DNA from: Molanna angustata
Lineage: Eukaryota > Arthropoda > Insecta > Trichoptera > Molannidae
Length of the DNA: 64,000 nucleotides
Reading direction: 5' to 3'
Assembly (NCBI GenBank): GCA_963576475.1
Contig: OY754964.1
Coordinates: 51,367,892 to 51,431,891 of the forward strand
Both the position numbers and the translations under genes were made by a program. Under the pieces are notes generated by a model that worked only from the letters and a program-made list of their open reading frames with translations, ran no database searches and was not told the origin of the DNA. Shown here piece by piece: positions 14,069-25,559 of this stretch. Numbering within the stretch: position 1 is the stretch's first letter; each line of letters opens with the position of its first letter.

Positions 14069-14856
14069 TTAAGGGGGCGCCTGCTGCCAGGGTTGGTACC
14101 TATTTTTCAATTTGATATTCCATCATTAAGGCTGGAATGTTAAGTAAGTAAAAAATACTAACGCGACGTCTTACGTAGGCGATTCAAAGCGAACGCGATT
14201 GCGAAGCGATCCGATGCGGTTACACGCGAGTACCCTACGCGCGTTTGGTAACGTAGGACACTTTCATAGTTCACGCCATGCCGCGCTGCTTCGCATTCGC
14301 GTTCAAATCGCCTACGTAAGACGTCGCGTAATCGATTCATTTTGAGTAAAATAACTTAGATATTTTATTTAAAATGATTTGATTAGTAGTTTGGATATTA
14401 ATATATAATTATTTTTAACTAAAGACCACAAAAATTACTGTAAAAATAGTTTCGAAATAATCATTAATGCTTCAGGTTTAGTTACAAAATCTAAAAAAGC
14501 CTTTATTTTCGCTGCGAAATTTATATTTTTTAGGTTTATTTACTAAACCATACCTAAGCATTAATGCAAATATCGAAAAATATTTTTACAAATATTTTTT
14601 GTGTTTTGTTGTTAAAAAAATGTATTGCTCTACGCTATATATCTTATTAGAAATAGAAGAAAAATATCATAAATCGGGATATGCTAATTATTTTTCTACA
14701 AGAATATATAAAGTACATAATGAAAAATTTAAGCAATATTTTTCTTCGTTAATATTCAAAATATGTAAGTTAGCATCTTCAAAATGGTTCCATTAGTAAT
14801 AGCGATGGAATCTCATATTAAAAAAATAGATACACTGGCAGCAGGCTTCCTCTTAA
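14069..14856 (+). mobile_element. TTAA-flanked inverted-repeat element H, copy 1
   Basis: The left end (14073-14128) and the right end (about 14800-14852) are imperfect inverted repeats of about 55 bp; both contain GCCTGCTGCCAG next to a TTAA (14069-14072 and 14853-14856). TTAA on both sides is the target duplication used by piggyBac-type transposons, so a non-autonomous piggyBac-like element is likely. No transposase is encoded. Internally, 14468-14566 folds back (TGCTTCAGGTTTAGT against ACTAAACC...TAAGCATTA). The 169-bp GC-rich MITE at 14161-14329 is nested inside. The right half recurs at 25206-25552. The terminal bases are not the usual piggyBac CCC start, so the family is not certain. 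Confidence 0.65.
14161..14329. mobile_element. GC-rich MITE with long terminal inverted repeats
   Basis: Starts ACGCGACGTCTTACGTAGGC and ends with its exact reverse complement; the first 24 bp of each end are perfect and the similarity continues to about 43 bp (through GCGAAGC). The composition is much richer in GC and CpG than its surroundings, and two reciprocal GCGAAGC-type words lie inside. It is a small non-autonomous DNA transposon inserted into element H. The flanking bases do not reveal a convincing target duplication, so the superfamily is open. The 60-codon minus frame across it is a by-product of the inverted repeat. Confidence 0.85.
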
Positions 14857-15900
14857 CATGCGTTAATTGTAAAAATTGAGTTGATAACTTTTTCTATAGA
14901 CAACGGTTATTTTTTAGGCTACGACTATTTACACTTACACGACTCAACCATAGACGAAAACCAAAAATAACCACAGAAAATGCAGATAAATCAAGTTAGA
15001 AAAATATTTACCTTTGTTTATACTTTGTTATAATTGTAGATCTCGATGAAAAAATGATTTATAAAATTAAGTAAATGTAATAAGACGCCAATATTATTTA
15101 TTTTTTCTTCAAGTTGGTTTCCATGATGCATTTATGACCATTGAAAAAATGACAAAGGTAAATATTTTTGTATTTTGATTTATCTACGCTTTCTATGGTT
15201 ATAAATTACCTAAAAACAGACGACGTCAGAAAATTTGTCGTGCAAATAGACACTTTTTGGCGGGAAAACGCTTTTCCCGCCAATTCCGGTCGTAAAAATA
15301 GTGGCACCGTATTTTTTATTTTTCTATATGATGTTTTTCATCTATGGTAATTTAAAATGCAATGAAAACAATTAATCGTGATTTTTGTGTCAAACGATGG
15401 ATTTGAACGCTTTTAAGACGGTGACATTACATATAATGCAATCATGTAGGTACCTACGTTTACAAAAAATAAACCATTTCTCGAATTTCGTATTCCCACC
15501 AATCTATTTAATATTCGATATAAGTTGGTTCAGCCAATTTTATATTTGATTCATTCGTATTCAAAATATTATTTAATTAAAAAACATTTTCATTATTTAC
15601 CTACATATATATACTCTATTCGGGAAATATTCAATTTTCCAATAATATTTCCCGTTTAATTTTCCAATCACTGCCGGCGCAAGATTTAACATAAAAACCC
15701 AATCAGTCGTTAAAACAAATGAAATATTATATAAATAAAATTGCATATACCTCCATGTATTTAAAATAAATAAAATTCTGGATTTTTAATGTAAAAATGA
15801 TTAATTGTTTTTATATTATACTATATTGCCAAATAAATGGGTTCTGTATTTCGAAACGTAATCGTGTATACATACAATCACGGCATGTCCCTCAACGTGG
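14857..15900. other. AT-rich non-coding sequence
   Basis: No recognisable feature. A 60-codon frame at 15168-15350 has no domain. Confidence 0.45.
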
Positions 15901-15902
15901 TG

Positions 15903-16090
15903 CCTTCGTGGCTCAGTTGGTTAGGTATCTGACTACTGATCCAAGGGTCCCGGGTTCGATTCCCGGTGGAGACACAGTTTTTAATTGTGTTTTCAGTCTG
16001 AATGTGGCAACTTGTTATTGGTTGCGTGTTAAATAATTATTTGACATAGCACCTGTTAGTAGCCCGAGAAGCTACATAAAATAAAATAAA
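15903..16090 (+). mobile_element. SINE-A copy 2 (full length)
   Basis: The tRNA-like head has box A (GTGGCTCAGTTGGTTAGG) and box B (GGGTTCGATTCCC), followed by GGTGGAGACACAG, a body ending with CACCTGTTAGTAGCC and an AAAATAAAATAAA tail. The head cannot form a full acceptor stem, and the same unit with the same body occurs at two other places, so it is a SINE with an internal RNA polymerase III promoter rather than a tRNA gene. It is the most complete copy in the window. Its mobilising LINE is not obvious. Confidence 0.85.
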
Positions 16091-16440
16091 TGAAATATAA
16101 TTGTGAAGTCTCATAATAAATTCATTGTTAATTTACCAGAACAATAGAGCATTTTGAAAGTTACGAGATGAAATTATACGTCATGCGTTTTATTTGAAAA
16201 TGTACTTTGTGTATATTTATTTATTGAACATAATTTTTTTTTTAAATAAAACAAATAAATTTATAAAATACATAATGTAATTTACTATCGTTAGATTGTT
16301 GCATCACCTCATCAAATATTAAAACCTTGCGCTTGATGAGGGAATCATTTAATATTAAATTATACAATAAATACATAGTTATACAACGGTGAAAAAAAAG
16401 CAATGCACAAATAAAAAAACAGATATACTTACATAAAAAA

Positions 16441-17005
16441 ACGAGTGGGTTGTGGCCAACGCTTAACTCCTCACTAACAAGTCATTTTATAAAGTATTAA
16501 AATTTTGTATGGAAAATTTTCAGCATATTCATGAAATGAGTTTGTTAAATTATTTTTTATTTAAATATTTTATTATGAAAACTTGATAACTCTTCAATGC
16601 CATTTTATGTAAGTGGTGTGCCTTTTTACCAATTTGATAATAAAAATTTCAAATTTTAAGTTTCCTGAGTTTGGGGTCACTTTGAAATATTTGACAGTTA
16701 AAAAAATTGAGAAGCACTATTCATACATCGTTCAAAATGTAATGGGGTCTAAGCGAGTATTAAGTATATATATTTGAAAAATTTGAATAGAATCGAATGA
16801 GTACTTTAGTCTATAATCGATAAAGTAAAAATGAACACGCCGTACATAGCACACTGCACATAGCACATACACACAGATACATTGTGATGAAACTTTCAGA
16901 ATACAATAACAGCATGATACTAGTTGATAATCTGCAATAAAAAAATACCCTTAAAAATTGCGAAATCATAACTCCCCACTATATCCCCTTGGGTTAGTGA
17001 GGAGT
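16441..17005 (+). mobile_element. Dispersed repeat E, copy 1
   Basis: The same sequence, inverted, lies at 59322-59965. ACTCCTCACTAAC at 16466-16478 has its exact inverse GTTAGTGAGGAGT at 16993-17005, so the unit has short terminal inverted repeats like a non-autonomous DNA transposon. Similarity between the two copies continues outside the left repeat (GTGGCCAACGCTT), so the true boundary may be further out. No coding potential. Confidence 0.55.
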
Positions 17006-17280
17006 AAAAACAATATCAAACTGGCAATTCCATATCACTACATACACCACGTTTAGATTGTGAAATGTTTTTTCAGTCTTTGTTTGAACCTTTTAAATCA
17101 TTAATCTGTTTTATTACATCTGGGAGGCAAATGAAAGTCTTTGTTCCCATATAAATGTAATTGTTTTACATTTGTCTAGTATTACCTACATATTTTATGA
17201 ATTTTAAAACCGTTTTGGAATCGTAGTGACATATTTTTTTCAAACTTTTGCAATACATTATATTTTAAAATGTTGGTATG

Positions 17281-17495
17281 ATTGGTATAGAATGCCAAAT
17301 ATGCGAATTCCTAAGAGAATTATGACTGGTCATCCAGGAGGAAGAAGGAAAATAGGAAGACCCAGGTGCGATGTGAGGACGAGGTGAGGAGGGATGCAGT
17401 ACAGCTCTTAAGTGTTACAAACTGGAGGACAGACAGGGCAAAAGTTGAAGGAGGCCAAGGCTCGACTTGGGCTGTAGCGCCATCGAAGAAGAAGG
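17281..17495 (+). pseudogene. LINE reverse-transcriptase tail remnant
   Basis: The plus strand reads RMPNMRIPKRIMTGHPGGRR, then KIGRPRCD, a stop, and after shifts GGQTGQKLKEAKAR. The R-x-P...G-x-R-x-x-GRPR...A-R pattern is the carboxy-terminal end of a LINE polyprotein. Stops and frameshifts show it is dead. It ends in a GAAGAAGAAG run at 17484. Confidence 0.55.
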
Positions 17496-17639
17496 TATGA
17501 TTGGTATATGTTCGTATGATTTATTTTGGTGTTGAGACGCGTTAAAATAATATATTCCCTACAATTAGGGATTTCTCTGCTTCTTTTGAAAATTTTGTAA
17601 AAGTTATTTTTGAAAAATCTGCATAAATCTATACTGTTT

Positions 17640-17830
17640 TTGACGTACAAAAATACTCACAGTCAATCGCGGTCTCTCGGTGATATTTCCCATGAGAAGG
17701 AGGGATGACATCAGCCATCGAGGTGGCGTCAATTGGATGCTGAGACCACAAGATGCAGTGGCTTGGAAGGAGTTGGAGGAGACCTTCGTCCAGGAGAGGG
17801 ACGGGATTAGGCCGAGAAGAAGATGAACAA
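17640..17830 (+). pseudogene. Second LINE tail remnant
   Basis: A locally GC-richer stretch with GGAAGGAGTTGGAGGAGACC and GGCCGAGAAGAAGATG resembles the last part of LINE ORF2, where a Trp/Ala/Arg-rich tail ends in Lys/Arg codons. Three overlapping minus-strand frames across it are mirror readings. The assignment rests on resemblance to the neighbour at 17281 only. Confidence 0.35.
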
Positions 17831-17879
17831 CACCAAATGCAATCATGCCGAACCACGAAGCGCACTTTTAAATGAAACG

Positions 17880-19115
17880 CACTCTACATTACATCATACG
17901 AAGTTTTTTTTTTTTTTTGCCACAATGTGGGGTAACCAGCGACAGGTGTGCGTTACATTATAAAAGGGAGCATAACACGTGTATAGCCACACACAAGTCT
18001 CGACTCACCTAAATAGGTACTATATTCAGAATGTGTGATGGTGAACCTCATTGCTGCGATATGTGAGATGTTATTGTTGCCTGTTGTATTTTCGATTACC
18101 CTGCTCTTATGGTACACTCGAAAATAATAATAGAAAGTAGTGGAAGCACTATTCTAAGCCGGTGCCCCACAGCTTAGTTAATATTTGACCTGTTATTTAT
18201 CAGAGAAGCAAAATAAATAAATAAAATATTCTGTCTCCTTTATATGTACACGAGTGCTTGCACTCTGGTAAAGGGAAATATGTTTTTTTCTTACTGTGCA
18301 TCTTTTTCTATATTTTTTGATTGTTTTATAATATATGTAGGTATTATAAATTTAATAATAAAAAAAATATTTATACTATACGAAGTTGATTGACATAATA
18401 TGTTTTGTACCGAGAATTAAAATAAATTACATATCTACCCCAAAGGCCGAACTGTAACAAAAAATAATTTGTTACAAGGTGTGTGGTTAGTAGTAAAAAA
18501 TAACAAATTGAAATTAAAAATACACAATGAACAAGTGAATTTCAGAAACAATAAATAAACAAGGAAAGGTCTTAATTCAGTGTCTGCCGGGTTTTGTTTA
18601 ATCCTTATCATGAATATTGTATCTAAACTAACTTCATTCCAATTATATTAAAAATTCACACAGGCAAGAAGCCCAACCATCATCAACCACGTGATAAACG
18701 TCGGAGCGAATATTTATTTATAAATAAATAATAAGGGATCAGCAAAACATTAATTTGAATTAAAAAGTTTAACTGAGTCGAGTTGGACGGTAATTAAATT
18801 CGGCATCTAAGCCGGGATGGGATGGAATATTCAAAAGGAGGCGAAAAAATGAAATTTCAAGAGAGGAGTAGGGAGATTCACACAGAAGTAACGGTGAATT
18901 AACAAATACTTGGTGGAGAATTGTGAACGCCAGAGATTTGACTCTGCTGGAAAGATTGCAACTGTTGATGTCAAGCTGGTGAACACTTGTGAACTGAACT
19001 TCTGGAATCTAATTGAAAGGTATTTGGAACTCCTCGGGATATGTAATGCGTAAACTAGCGATTTTCGAGAATTACGATATTCCTTATTGGTGATTTGGTT
19101 ACGGGATAATGAGGC
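17880..19115. other. Non-coding, possible old retroposon tails
   Basis: A T14 run at about 17906, and a unit ending GAAGCAAAATAAATAAATAA at about 18210, look like retroposon tails, but no head is recognised. The rest is AT-rich with no signal. Confidence 0.3.
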
Positions 19116-19126
19116 AATTGCAGTGA

Positions 19127-19475
19127 TCAGACTGAAAGAAATAATTCTCCAAGAAAAAACTGGTAGAGGCTTCTAAATTCTGGAGATTTCACTGGTACCA
19201 TACCATCACGCCAGACTCTTCTCTCTTGAGATACATTTCTCGCTTCGTTTATGTCCATACATCTTATCATACACGCTCTTCTGTTATTCTTACTTCTAAC
19301 GTCTGCATCTTTCAAAATTCCATTTATGTGATCGTGCCAATTTTTTCTTGGCTGACCTCTACTTTTTGTTCCTCTTTTATCAACCTAATATACTTTTTTG
19401 TCAGACGGTCATCACTCATTCTTTTTATGTGGCCTAACCACTTAAGAGTATTTATTTTCATCTTACTTGTGATTT
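19127..19475 (-). pseudogene. LINE 3'-terminal coding fragment, copy 2
   Basis: Minus-strand translation gives a diverged copy of the 9478-9725 tail (GHIKRMSDDRLTKK at the amino side) and continues into NNRRACMIRCMDINEARNV and a QERRVWRD stretch. The EAR-x-V-x-Q-(D/E)-R-x-x-W-R signature is the very end of insect LINE ORF2. A frameshift separates the two halves. The plus-strand 90-codon frame is the mirror of this. Confidence 0.7.
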
Positions 19476-20419
19476 CACTGGTGAATATTTTAAATTAATA
19501 TCTAAATTAATAGTAGGTATACCGATTATGGGGCGATAAATTTTTGTTTCAAATGGAATATGTGGCGTTCAATTCTTTCTGTCTATCCATGATGGGAGAA
19601 GCATGATGATGTGATTATAAAAGTTTATATTTCCTGTATCATCTGGAACAACCAAGAAAGGCTTAAAAATATTTTGCTTAACAGATATGGCACAGATTAT
19701 ACATAATATGTTGATGTACCACGATGTGTCATTTTAGCTGGTGGGTATGTGATGTTATCCACTGACAGAACCAAATTAAGGCGAACGTTAAAAATACTTT
19801 TTATGGTTTGAACTGCAACGGTCGTAGATGGCTCCCAGAGGTTTTACGACGAGGGGGGAAATGTCAATCTGGATGAAAAATACAAATTTGGGTGAAAAAT
19901 ATTATGCCGAGTTTCACGATACACGTGGAGAATATTATATACAGAATCACACTGCCAATATTATCTGCACCTGTATATGCGCACTTGCTTTTTATTCGAG
20001 TTTTTTTAATTTTCAATAAGCAGAACTAGTATGAAAAATTCAAGTGATTATTTAAGCAAAAAGCTAGAATGGCCAAATATGTATCTATAGAAAAGAACTA
20101 CCGAAATATTTCCAGTGTTAACTCATAAATTTGAGATTCTGAAAAAGACCACTTGCTTAATTCACAACTAATAATGCGATTGATTATAATGATCATATCA
20201 CACAAATCTACGGTATGAATTGAAAATTTATCGATAATTCTGATAAAAAAATAATGATTATAACACACTACGATATGATGTAAGGTTTTGAATATTATGA
20301 TGTAAATTATAATTTTAAACAATACAATTTAAGATGACGGGATATTTTTTTGATGCTCTGAACGTACTTAATTCGAATTCATAGTACTGAATTTTTAAGC
20401 TCTTCATTTGAAGTAAAAT

Positions 20420-20700
20420 CATCAAGGTAATGGAATAGTCTAAGGTCTGATATTACGTCAGCTATGTCATTAAACATATTCAAAAAAAGGTTAAAGTAAA
20501 AATATATATCTGATAATACCTGATTTCTCCTTCCTATCCTTATTCTTTTGTTTTTCTATCATTGCTATGAATTGTTCAATCTTTTTTAACGTCAACTCTG
20601 GTTGGTTGGAAGACATTCCCGTTAGGCAATAAATCCGCCAGTGTACAGATTATATGTACAAGAAATTACAAATAAATAGATAAAAATAAGTTACAAATAA
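20420..20700 (+). mobile_element. LINE 3' end whose tail is shared with SINE-B
   Basis: Codes on the plus strand for WNSLRSDITSAMSLNIFKKRLK, the W-N-x-L...F-K-x-x-L-K ending of CR1/Jockey-type ORF2. It is followed by a 3' UTR with GGTTGGTTGGAAGA and GGCAATAAA, then an A/T-rich tail. The UTR words recur in the SINE-B copies at 34182 and 48202 and in the LINE ends at 20849 and 53883. Confidence 0.7.
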
Positions 20701-20848
20701 ATTGATAAATACGACCGTCAAAAGTGGAATTATCAAAAAGTGTTTTCATCTATAGTTTAATTATAATTAGAAGTTAAAATAGAATTTCAGAAAGTACTTC
20801 AAAACGAAAAATTAAATCAATTTATTCTAGAAAATTATATGAATTATT

Positions 20849-21262
20849 ATATTTATTTATTTATATTATTTATGTACATGTGTACAAATGCAGGTTTATT
20901 GCCATAAGGCAATTTCTTCCAACCAACCCGAGCAACGTGAAGTCTCTTAGTTAAATTGGTACAGTACTAATTAAGTGAGAAATAAATTGATAAAAAATAA
21001 CATAAAAGAGTAAGAAATATAAAAAAAAAATTACAAAGAGAAAAACTGAAAAGAGAGTTTAAAAATAAAAGAATAATAAAAATAACACTGATCATAGCAA
21101 TGAGGAAAAGGAGGTTACGGAAGGATATAGAAGGAATTTAGGAACTATTTGACAAATAAAGTTTTTTTAATTTACCTTTAAATATTTGAATGGATTGAGA
21201 TGACGTTACTTCATCACTTAGGCCATTCCATAGTCTAGCTGAATGTCTATATCTATGTCTTA
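20849..21262 (-). mobile_element. LINE 3' end
   Basis: Minus-strand translation of 21130-21250 reads SARLWNGLSDEVTSSQSIQ, then IFKGKLKKLYL and a stop, the same LINE ending as at 20420. The 3' UTR follows down to GGTTGGTTGGAAGAAATTGC at about 20908-20928 and a TTTATTTATTTA tail at 20860. It lies tail to tail with the copy at 20420-20700. Confidence 0.75.
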
Positions 21263-21269
21263 ACAAAAT

Positions 21270-22430
21270 ACCATAGTATAAATTGGCAGTGTATAGCAAA
21301 ACCTATTAAAAAATGATAATTCTAAAAGATACCTTACACAATGTCAAGTCAAGCGTAGTATGTCATGTCTGGTATAAAACAAAGAAGTTGATTTTAGCGA
21401 TTTATGTTGAAAAAGAAATGACATAAAAATGAGTATGCAATGTGGTTGGTGGTTGGTACTCCCCAACGCAAATGTAAGACAAACATTTGCCAAGTAATAT
21501 TTTCATATTTGTCACTGAAACAGCCACGGTAAACCAAGGACGCGGTCCCTACTGCCTATCCCGCCTAGTGTGATCATATATATGTAATGTACAATCACAC
21601 AGGGTTGACAGATAATATTCAATTACAGAAAATAGATGTGTGTTGGGAAGGTACAAACACATTTCCATTTAGACCAAATCATTAACAATAATAGTATAGT
21701 ATTGGTTTATCATCCATAGGCTCCCAAGCAGAGCACTCGGAGTCGTCATTGATCATAAATAAACAAATCATTATAAACAAAAACAAAATACTCCATGCTA
21801 ATTGAAATCTCTTTCATTTAGCATTTCGTCAGTTATATAAAATGATTTTTCGTCTCTCTCTCAAAGACCGTATGTGAGATGGCAGTTTATTATAAATCAA
21901 CCTTCACAGACTAATGCAAGTAGATCTTGTGCGTAAAAATACTACAAATCGTACACAACAATAAAGTAGTATGTAAAAGGCAATTTGTGCCGATAATTCA
22001 GCAAATAAATAAATAACACAATAACTATTTTATGATAATTAGATTTGTTAGGGCCGTTTGATTGATTCTGTATCAAGATGACTCTAAGGGCGCAGATACT
22101 TCAATTTTGTGTTACTCTACGAAACACAGTTGTTTTCAGCCATTTAGTGGACATCTGGAAGGTAATCCATTCCATTGTATAGAACCACTCACACCCTACT
22201 ATCTTGGGACAGAAAGGAATTTCGCAGACTCTAGACTCCATCGCATTGGGAACGTTACTTTTGCACAAGTGACATGGATATGTCCATTTCGTCCCCGAGA
22301 TGGTTGCTCCTCGGACAAGGCAAGGATATAATTCAAAGGATCAAATAACCATCCAAATCCTTTAATGATGTCGTGGGACCGATTCCCAGTGGAGGTGATA
22401 TAGCGACGGGGACAATGTCATCAGCCTGCC
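21270..22430. other. Non-coding sequence
   Basis: A stretch at 22062-22331 has less AT bias and an 89-codon frame, but the peptide matches nothing I recognise and no splice sites stand out. A degenerate transposon is as likely as an exon. Confidence 0.35.
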
Positions 22431-22439
22431 TTTTGTGAG

Positions 22440-22700
22440 GTCGATTTTACCAAAAGAATTCTTCTTCTTGTGCTGCTCCTAGAGAAGGTTGGCTACCATC
22501 ACACCAAATTTATTATAACGACCTTGCGACAACCTTTTTAATGACGCCGGATCCAGAATCCATCTGAGATTTTAAAGCCACAATATTATTTTGCACCCCA
22601 AACTTCGTATTCTCTCTACCTTTTCTTCCGCTACAAGTTGTAGAAGGGAATTATCACCACGGAATATGTGGCCAAAGTATTCGGCTTTGCATAAACAGTG
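22440..22700 (-). pseudogene. LINE reverse-transcriptase tail remnant
   Basis: The minus strand reads YFGHIFRGDNSLLQLVAEE, then KVERIRSLGCK, a stop, RWILDPASLKRLSQG and VMVANL. The order Y-x-G-H...LLQL...G-K-x-x-x-R-R...W...A-D/N-L is typical of the end of LINE ORF2. Several stops indicate decay. Confidence 0.65.
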
Positions 22701-22924
22701 ATCAGAAACTCTCTTTCATTCTCCATCATAATGAAAACACTTTCATAGGAGACTATCGACCCATGAGATGCGCATCAACCATCTGTACAGCCAAAAAAAT
22801 TGCACACTTATTAATAAATTTTCCAAATTTACAGAACCACAGAAATCTTTCATAGCATTTTAATGAAATAGTAGAAAAAATCTCCTAAATTGTTTTCCGT
22901 TATAAAATGATGGCATCGGTTGCT

Positions 22925-23250
22925 ACAACCCTGTCACGAAGCGCGGTAGTGTTGTATCACGTGCCCCGTGTTTGTTCACAATATCTGGTAATCCTGCGGT
23001 GGCTGCGGGAGGATGCTGAGGGAGGGAAATTGAGAGGTGCGGGGGCGGGGAGTGGAAGAGCTAAAAGCCGCCTGCATATTTGATGAACATCCGCCGAGGA
23101 TTACTGTAGGCGGGAAGTGATAAAAAAGTTGAACAGAGCATAGAGACCACGGCCGGAGATGGCTGCTAACCGGAACGGAAGTGCCCACCGACCTCCTCAT
23201 TCCTCCCTCCCTCATCCACCCAACCATCTCCTCCGATACCAACTGATAAT
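22925..23250. other. GC-rich island
   Basis: About 300 bp are clearly richer in G and C than the flanks, with CACGTG, GGGGGCGGGG and CCTCCCTCCCTC runs. No domain is readable in either strand, and the 88-codon minus frame is low-complexity Ser/Pro-rich. It could be a promoter, an unrecognised exon or a transposon fragment. Confidence 0.35.
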
Positions 23251-23259
23251 TAATTCATC

Positions 23260-23950
23260 ATTTAACACAAAATTGTTTAATTTTCTCCGATGAATTCACC
23301 TAATAATTATTATTGTTGAGAAATAATAGATACCAACTTAATGAGAACCTTAATTTGGCATTAAGATATTTGTCAATTAAGATGAATACATACATCAATA
23401 AGCTACTTATCTTTGAACCAACATATTATACATAATTCATCAATACTCGACGATTAAGTTCTATTGATATACATTTTACGAAGAATCGTGGATTATTCAG
23501 ATAGATAGAAAAGAGAGAAATATGTATTATTGACTTACAAACAATCGAATTTAAAAATTGAATTATAGTATTTGGATCAATGATCAGAGAAGGGAAGTAC
23601 CTACAAGCTGCTGCACCTAATCGCTCAGGGGTCGAAGAAGTGTTGGCAAGAAACAAATATCCTGTCTCAGCAACATACGATACTGGACAGGAATGAGAAC
23701 TATTGAGGAGGTGTATCGAGTTGCCCAGGACAGATGTTTACACTAGTGTTCACCTATCTGTGAACACTAGGGACCTGCCAGGACAATTAAATAAGAAGAT
23801 AAACAAACGCCTTTTTAGGTGCGAAATTAAAGAAATCAATAGTAAAAAAATGCTACAAAAGCACAAAAAATAAATAAAATATTATAAATTACACGAAAAA
23901 ATAGAAAACTAATAGAACGAATAGAGGAAGTAAAGTTTTCTAACTATATT
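23260..23950. other. AT-rich non-coding sequence
   Basis: No feature recognised. A short inverted pair (GTGTTCACCTATCTGTGAACAC, interrupted) lies at about 23745-23769. Confidence 0.4.
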
Positions 23951-23954
23951 GGAA

Positions 23955-24470
23955 AAAAAGGGTTTATTTATTTATTTATAAAAGGGTACATCGACAGACA
24001 TCCAGCTTACAATTTTCATAAAAAGAAAACAATATTCGTTATTGTTATGAGTGCTGGACGTCCAATTATGGATGCACACAACATTACAAAAATACATGAG
24101 CTCATATTTAATCATACACGTAATTTACACAAGCAAGGTTACATAAAAGAGAGAAAATTAGGTTACTAAAGTAAGTAAAAATAAAATAGTTACATAAGTA
24201 AAGCAAGAAAAAAAAATATAAGTTGCATAAGTTGAATTAAAAAAAAAATTAGGTACATAAGTTACATAAGTAGTAAAAAAAAATGTTAGAGAAAAGACAA
24301 TTTCAAACAGATTACAATCAAATAGCGTAGCAATGAGACCTTCTTAAGCCAACACGCGCGAATTAACTTTTTTCTTAAAAGCAGAGAGCGAATCCGCAAA
24401 CACGTCAAGATCAGGATACTCCCTTGTCATATCGTTATACTGTCTACACATTCTTGGTATGGGACATAAA
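23955..24470 (-). mobile_element. LINE 3' end
   Basis: Minus-strand translation near 24350-24460 gives PRMCRQYNDMTREYPDLDVF, then ADSLSAFKKKVN, the end of a LINE ORF2 (ASP...F-K-K-K-hydrophobic). The long 3' UTR runs to a TTTATTTATTTATAAA tail at 23963. It is a different subfamily from the GGTTGGTTGGAAG-tailed LINEs. Confidence 0.55.
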
Positions 24471-24559
24471 CATAAAGCTACATAAAGCTGGTCCGAAGTA
24501 TATTTATATGAAAAGTATTGGCGAATCTCAGCGATCTCCTAGGAATATTGAGTTATGGC

Positions 24560-25200
24560 AGAAAAGAAGGAAATGGTGTAATAAATTTAGTAATTTCTGA
24601 TCTTGATATTTCGAAGAAAACGCTGAATGAGACCCTTCCCTTTGCATAGATGTTATACAAATTATTTCCAGGTAAGTTGATAACTATTAAAGATTTAGCC
24701 CAGGGCAGGGTTATGAGTCCCACATAAAAGATGCTTATTATCATTATGAACAAAATAACTAGAAAAGCATTTGTAAGCAAAAAGATATCATCAAGGTAAA
24801 AGAGCAATCAGCGGAAACCACTAGGAGCAACACTGGAGGCTAAACATCATTATATAGGAATCATTTTTCTATTACAACAGACATTATTATATTAGGGGAA
24901 ACTTTACAATGGCCGGCGGGCCCCACATATTAAATATTATATACGTACACACTCGGAGAGCACAATTTACCAACTAATTATTTTAATGAAAAGCTCGTAC
25001 CAATTTTGCGCTCATTATCTCGGGAAACTGTACGAATGTTCAATTCTGCCGCTTTTCAGTTCCGCGTCAAACTTTGTTATACGGATAAACGAATATGTCA
25101 ACAAAAGGAAATTCATCCGAAGAAAAAGAAGAATTCCGTACTTCACAATCTATTCTGGTCCACATAAAAGATTTTATAAGCTAAATATTCAGTTGGAGAA
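24560..25200. other. Non-coding sequence
   Basis: No gene recognised. Frames at 24553-24807 (minus) and 24986-25210 (plus) carry no known domain. Confidence 0.4.
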
Positions 25201-25205
25201 ATATG

Positions 25206-25552
25206 CTTAATGCTTCAGGTTTAGTAAAAATCTAAAAAAATATTTATTTCGTAATGGCGCTGAATGGAAAATAAAGTTTTTTTTTACTAAACCTGAAGCA
25301 ATAATGAAAATGTAAGGCATATTTTTCCACACATTTTTGTGTTCGCCTTATAGTTTATTAGAAATACAAGACAAATGTTAAAAATCGGGGTATGCTAATA
25401 ATTTTTCTACAGAACATAATAAAAAAGTTGTGAAATATTTTCATTCATTAATATCCAAATAATGTTTGAAATTTTTCAAAATAATTCGAAAAGTAGTAAT
25501 GATGGAAAGTCAAATTGAAAAATAGGTACGCTGGTATTAGGCACCCCCTTAA
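25206..25552 (+). mobile_element. Element H, copy 2 (right half)
   Basis: Matches 14465-14856 in the same orientation, including the internal foldback (TGCTTCAGGTTTAGTAAAA ... ACTAAACCTGAAGCA), GGTATGCTAAT and the right terminal repeat, and stops at the same place, CCCC followed by TTAA (25549-25552). The left half is absent. The foldback is better preserved here than in copy 1. Confidence 0.7.
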
Positions 25553-25559
25553 ATTCTGT

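Noticed and set aside
14158..14340. 60-codon gene on the minus strand, Arg-rich
   Set aside because: It coincides with the GC-rich MITE and its ends are the terminal inverted repeats.
15903..15976. Functional tRNA gene
   Set aside because: Box A and box B are good, but no acceptor stem forms and the unit recurs with a long common body and A-rich tail, so it is a SINE.
17604..17865. Two overlapping minus-strand genes
   Set aside because: Mirror readings of a GC-richer LINE-tail-like stretch; no domain.
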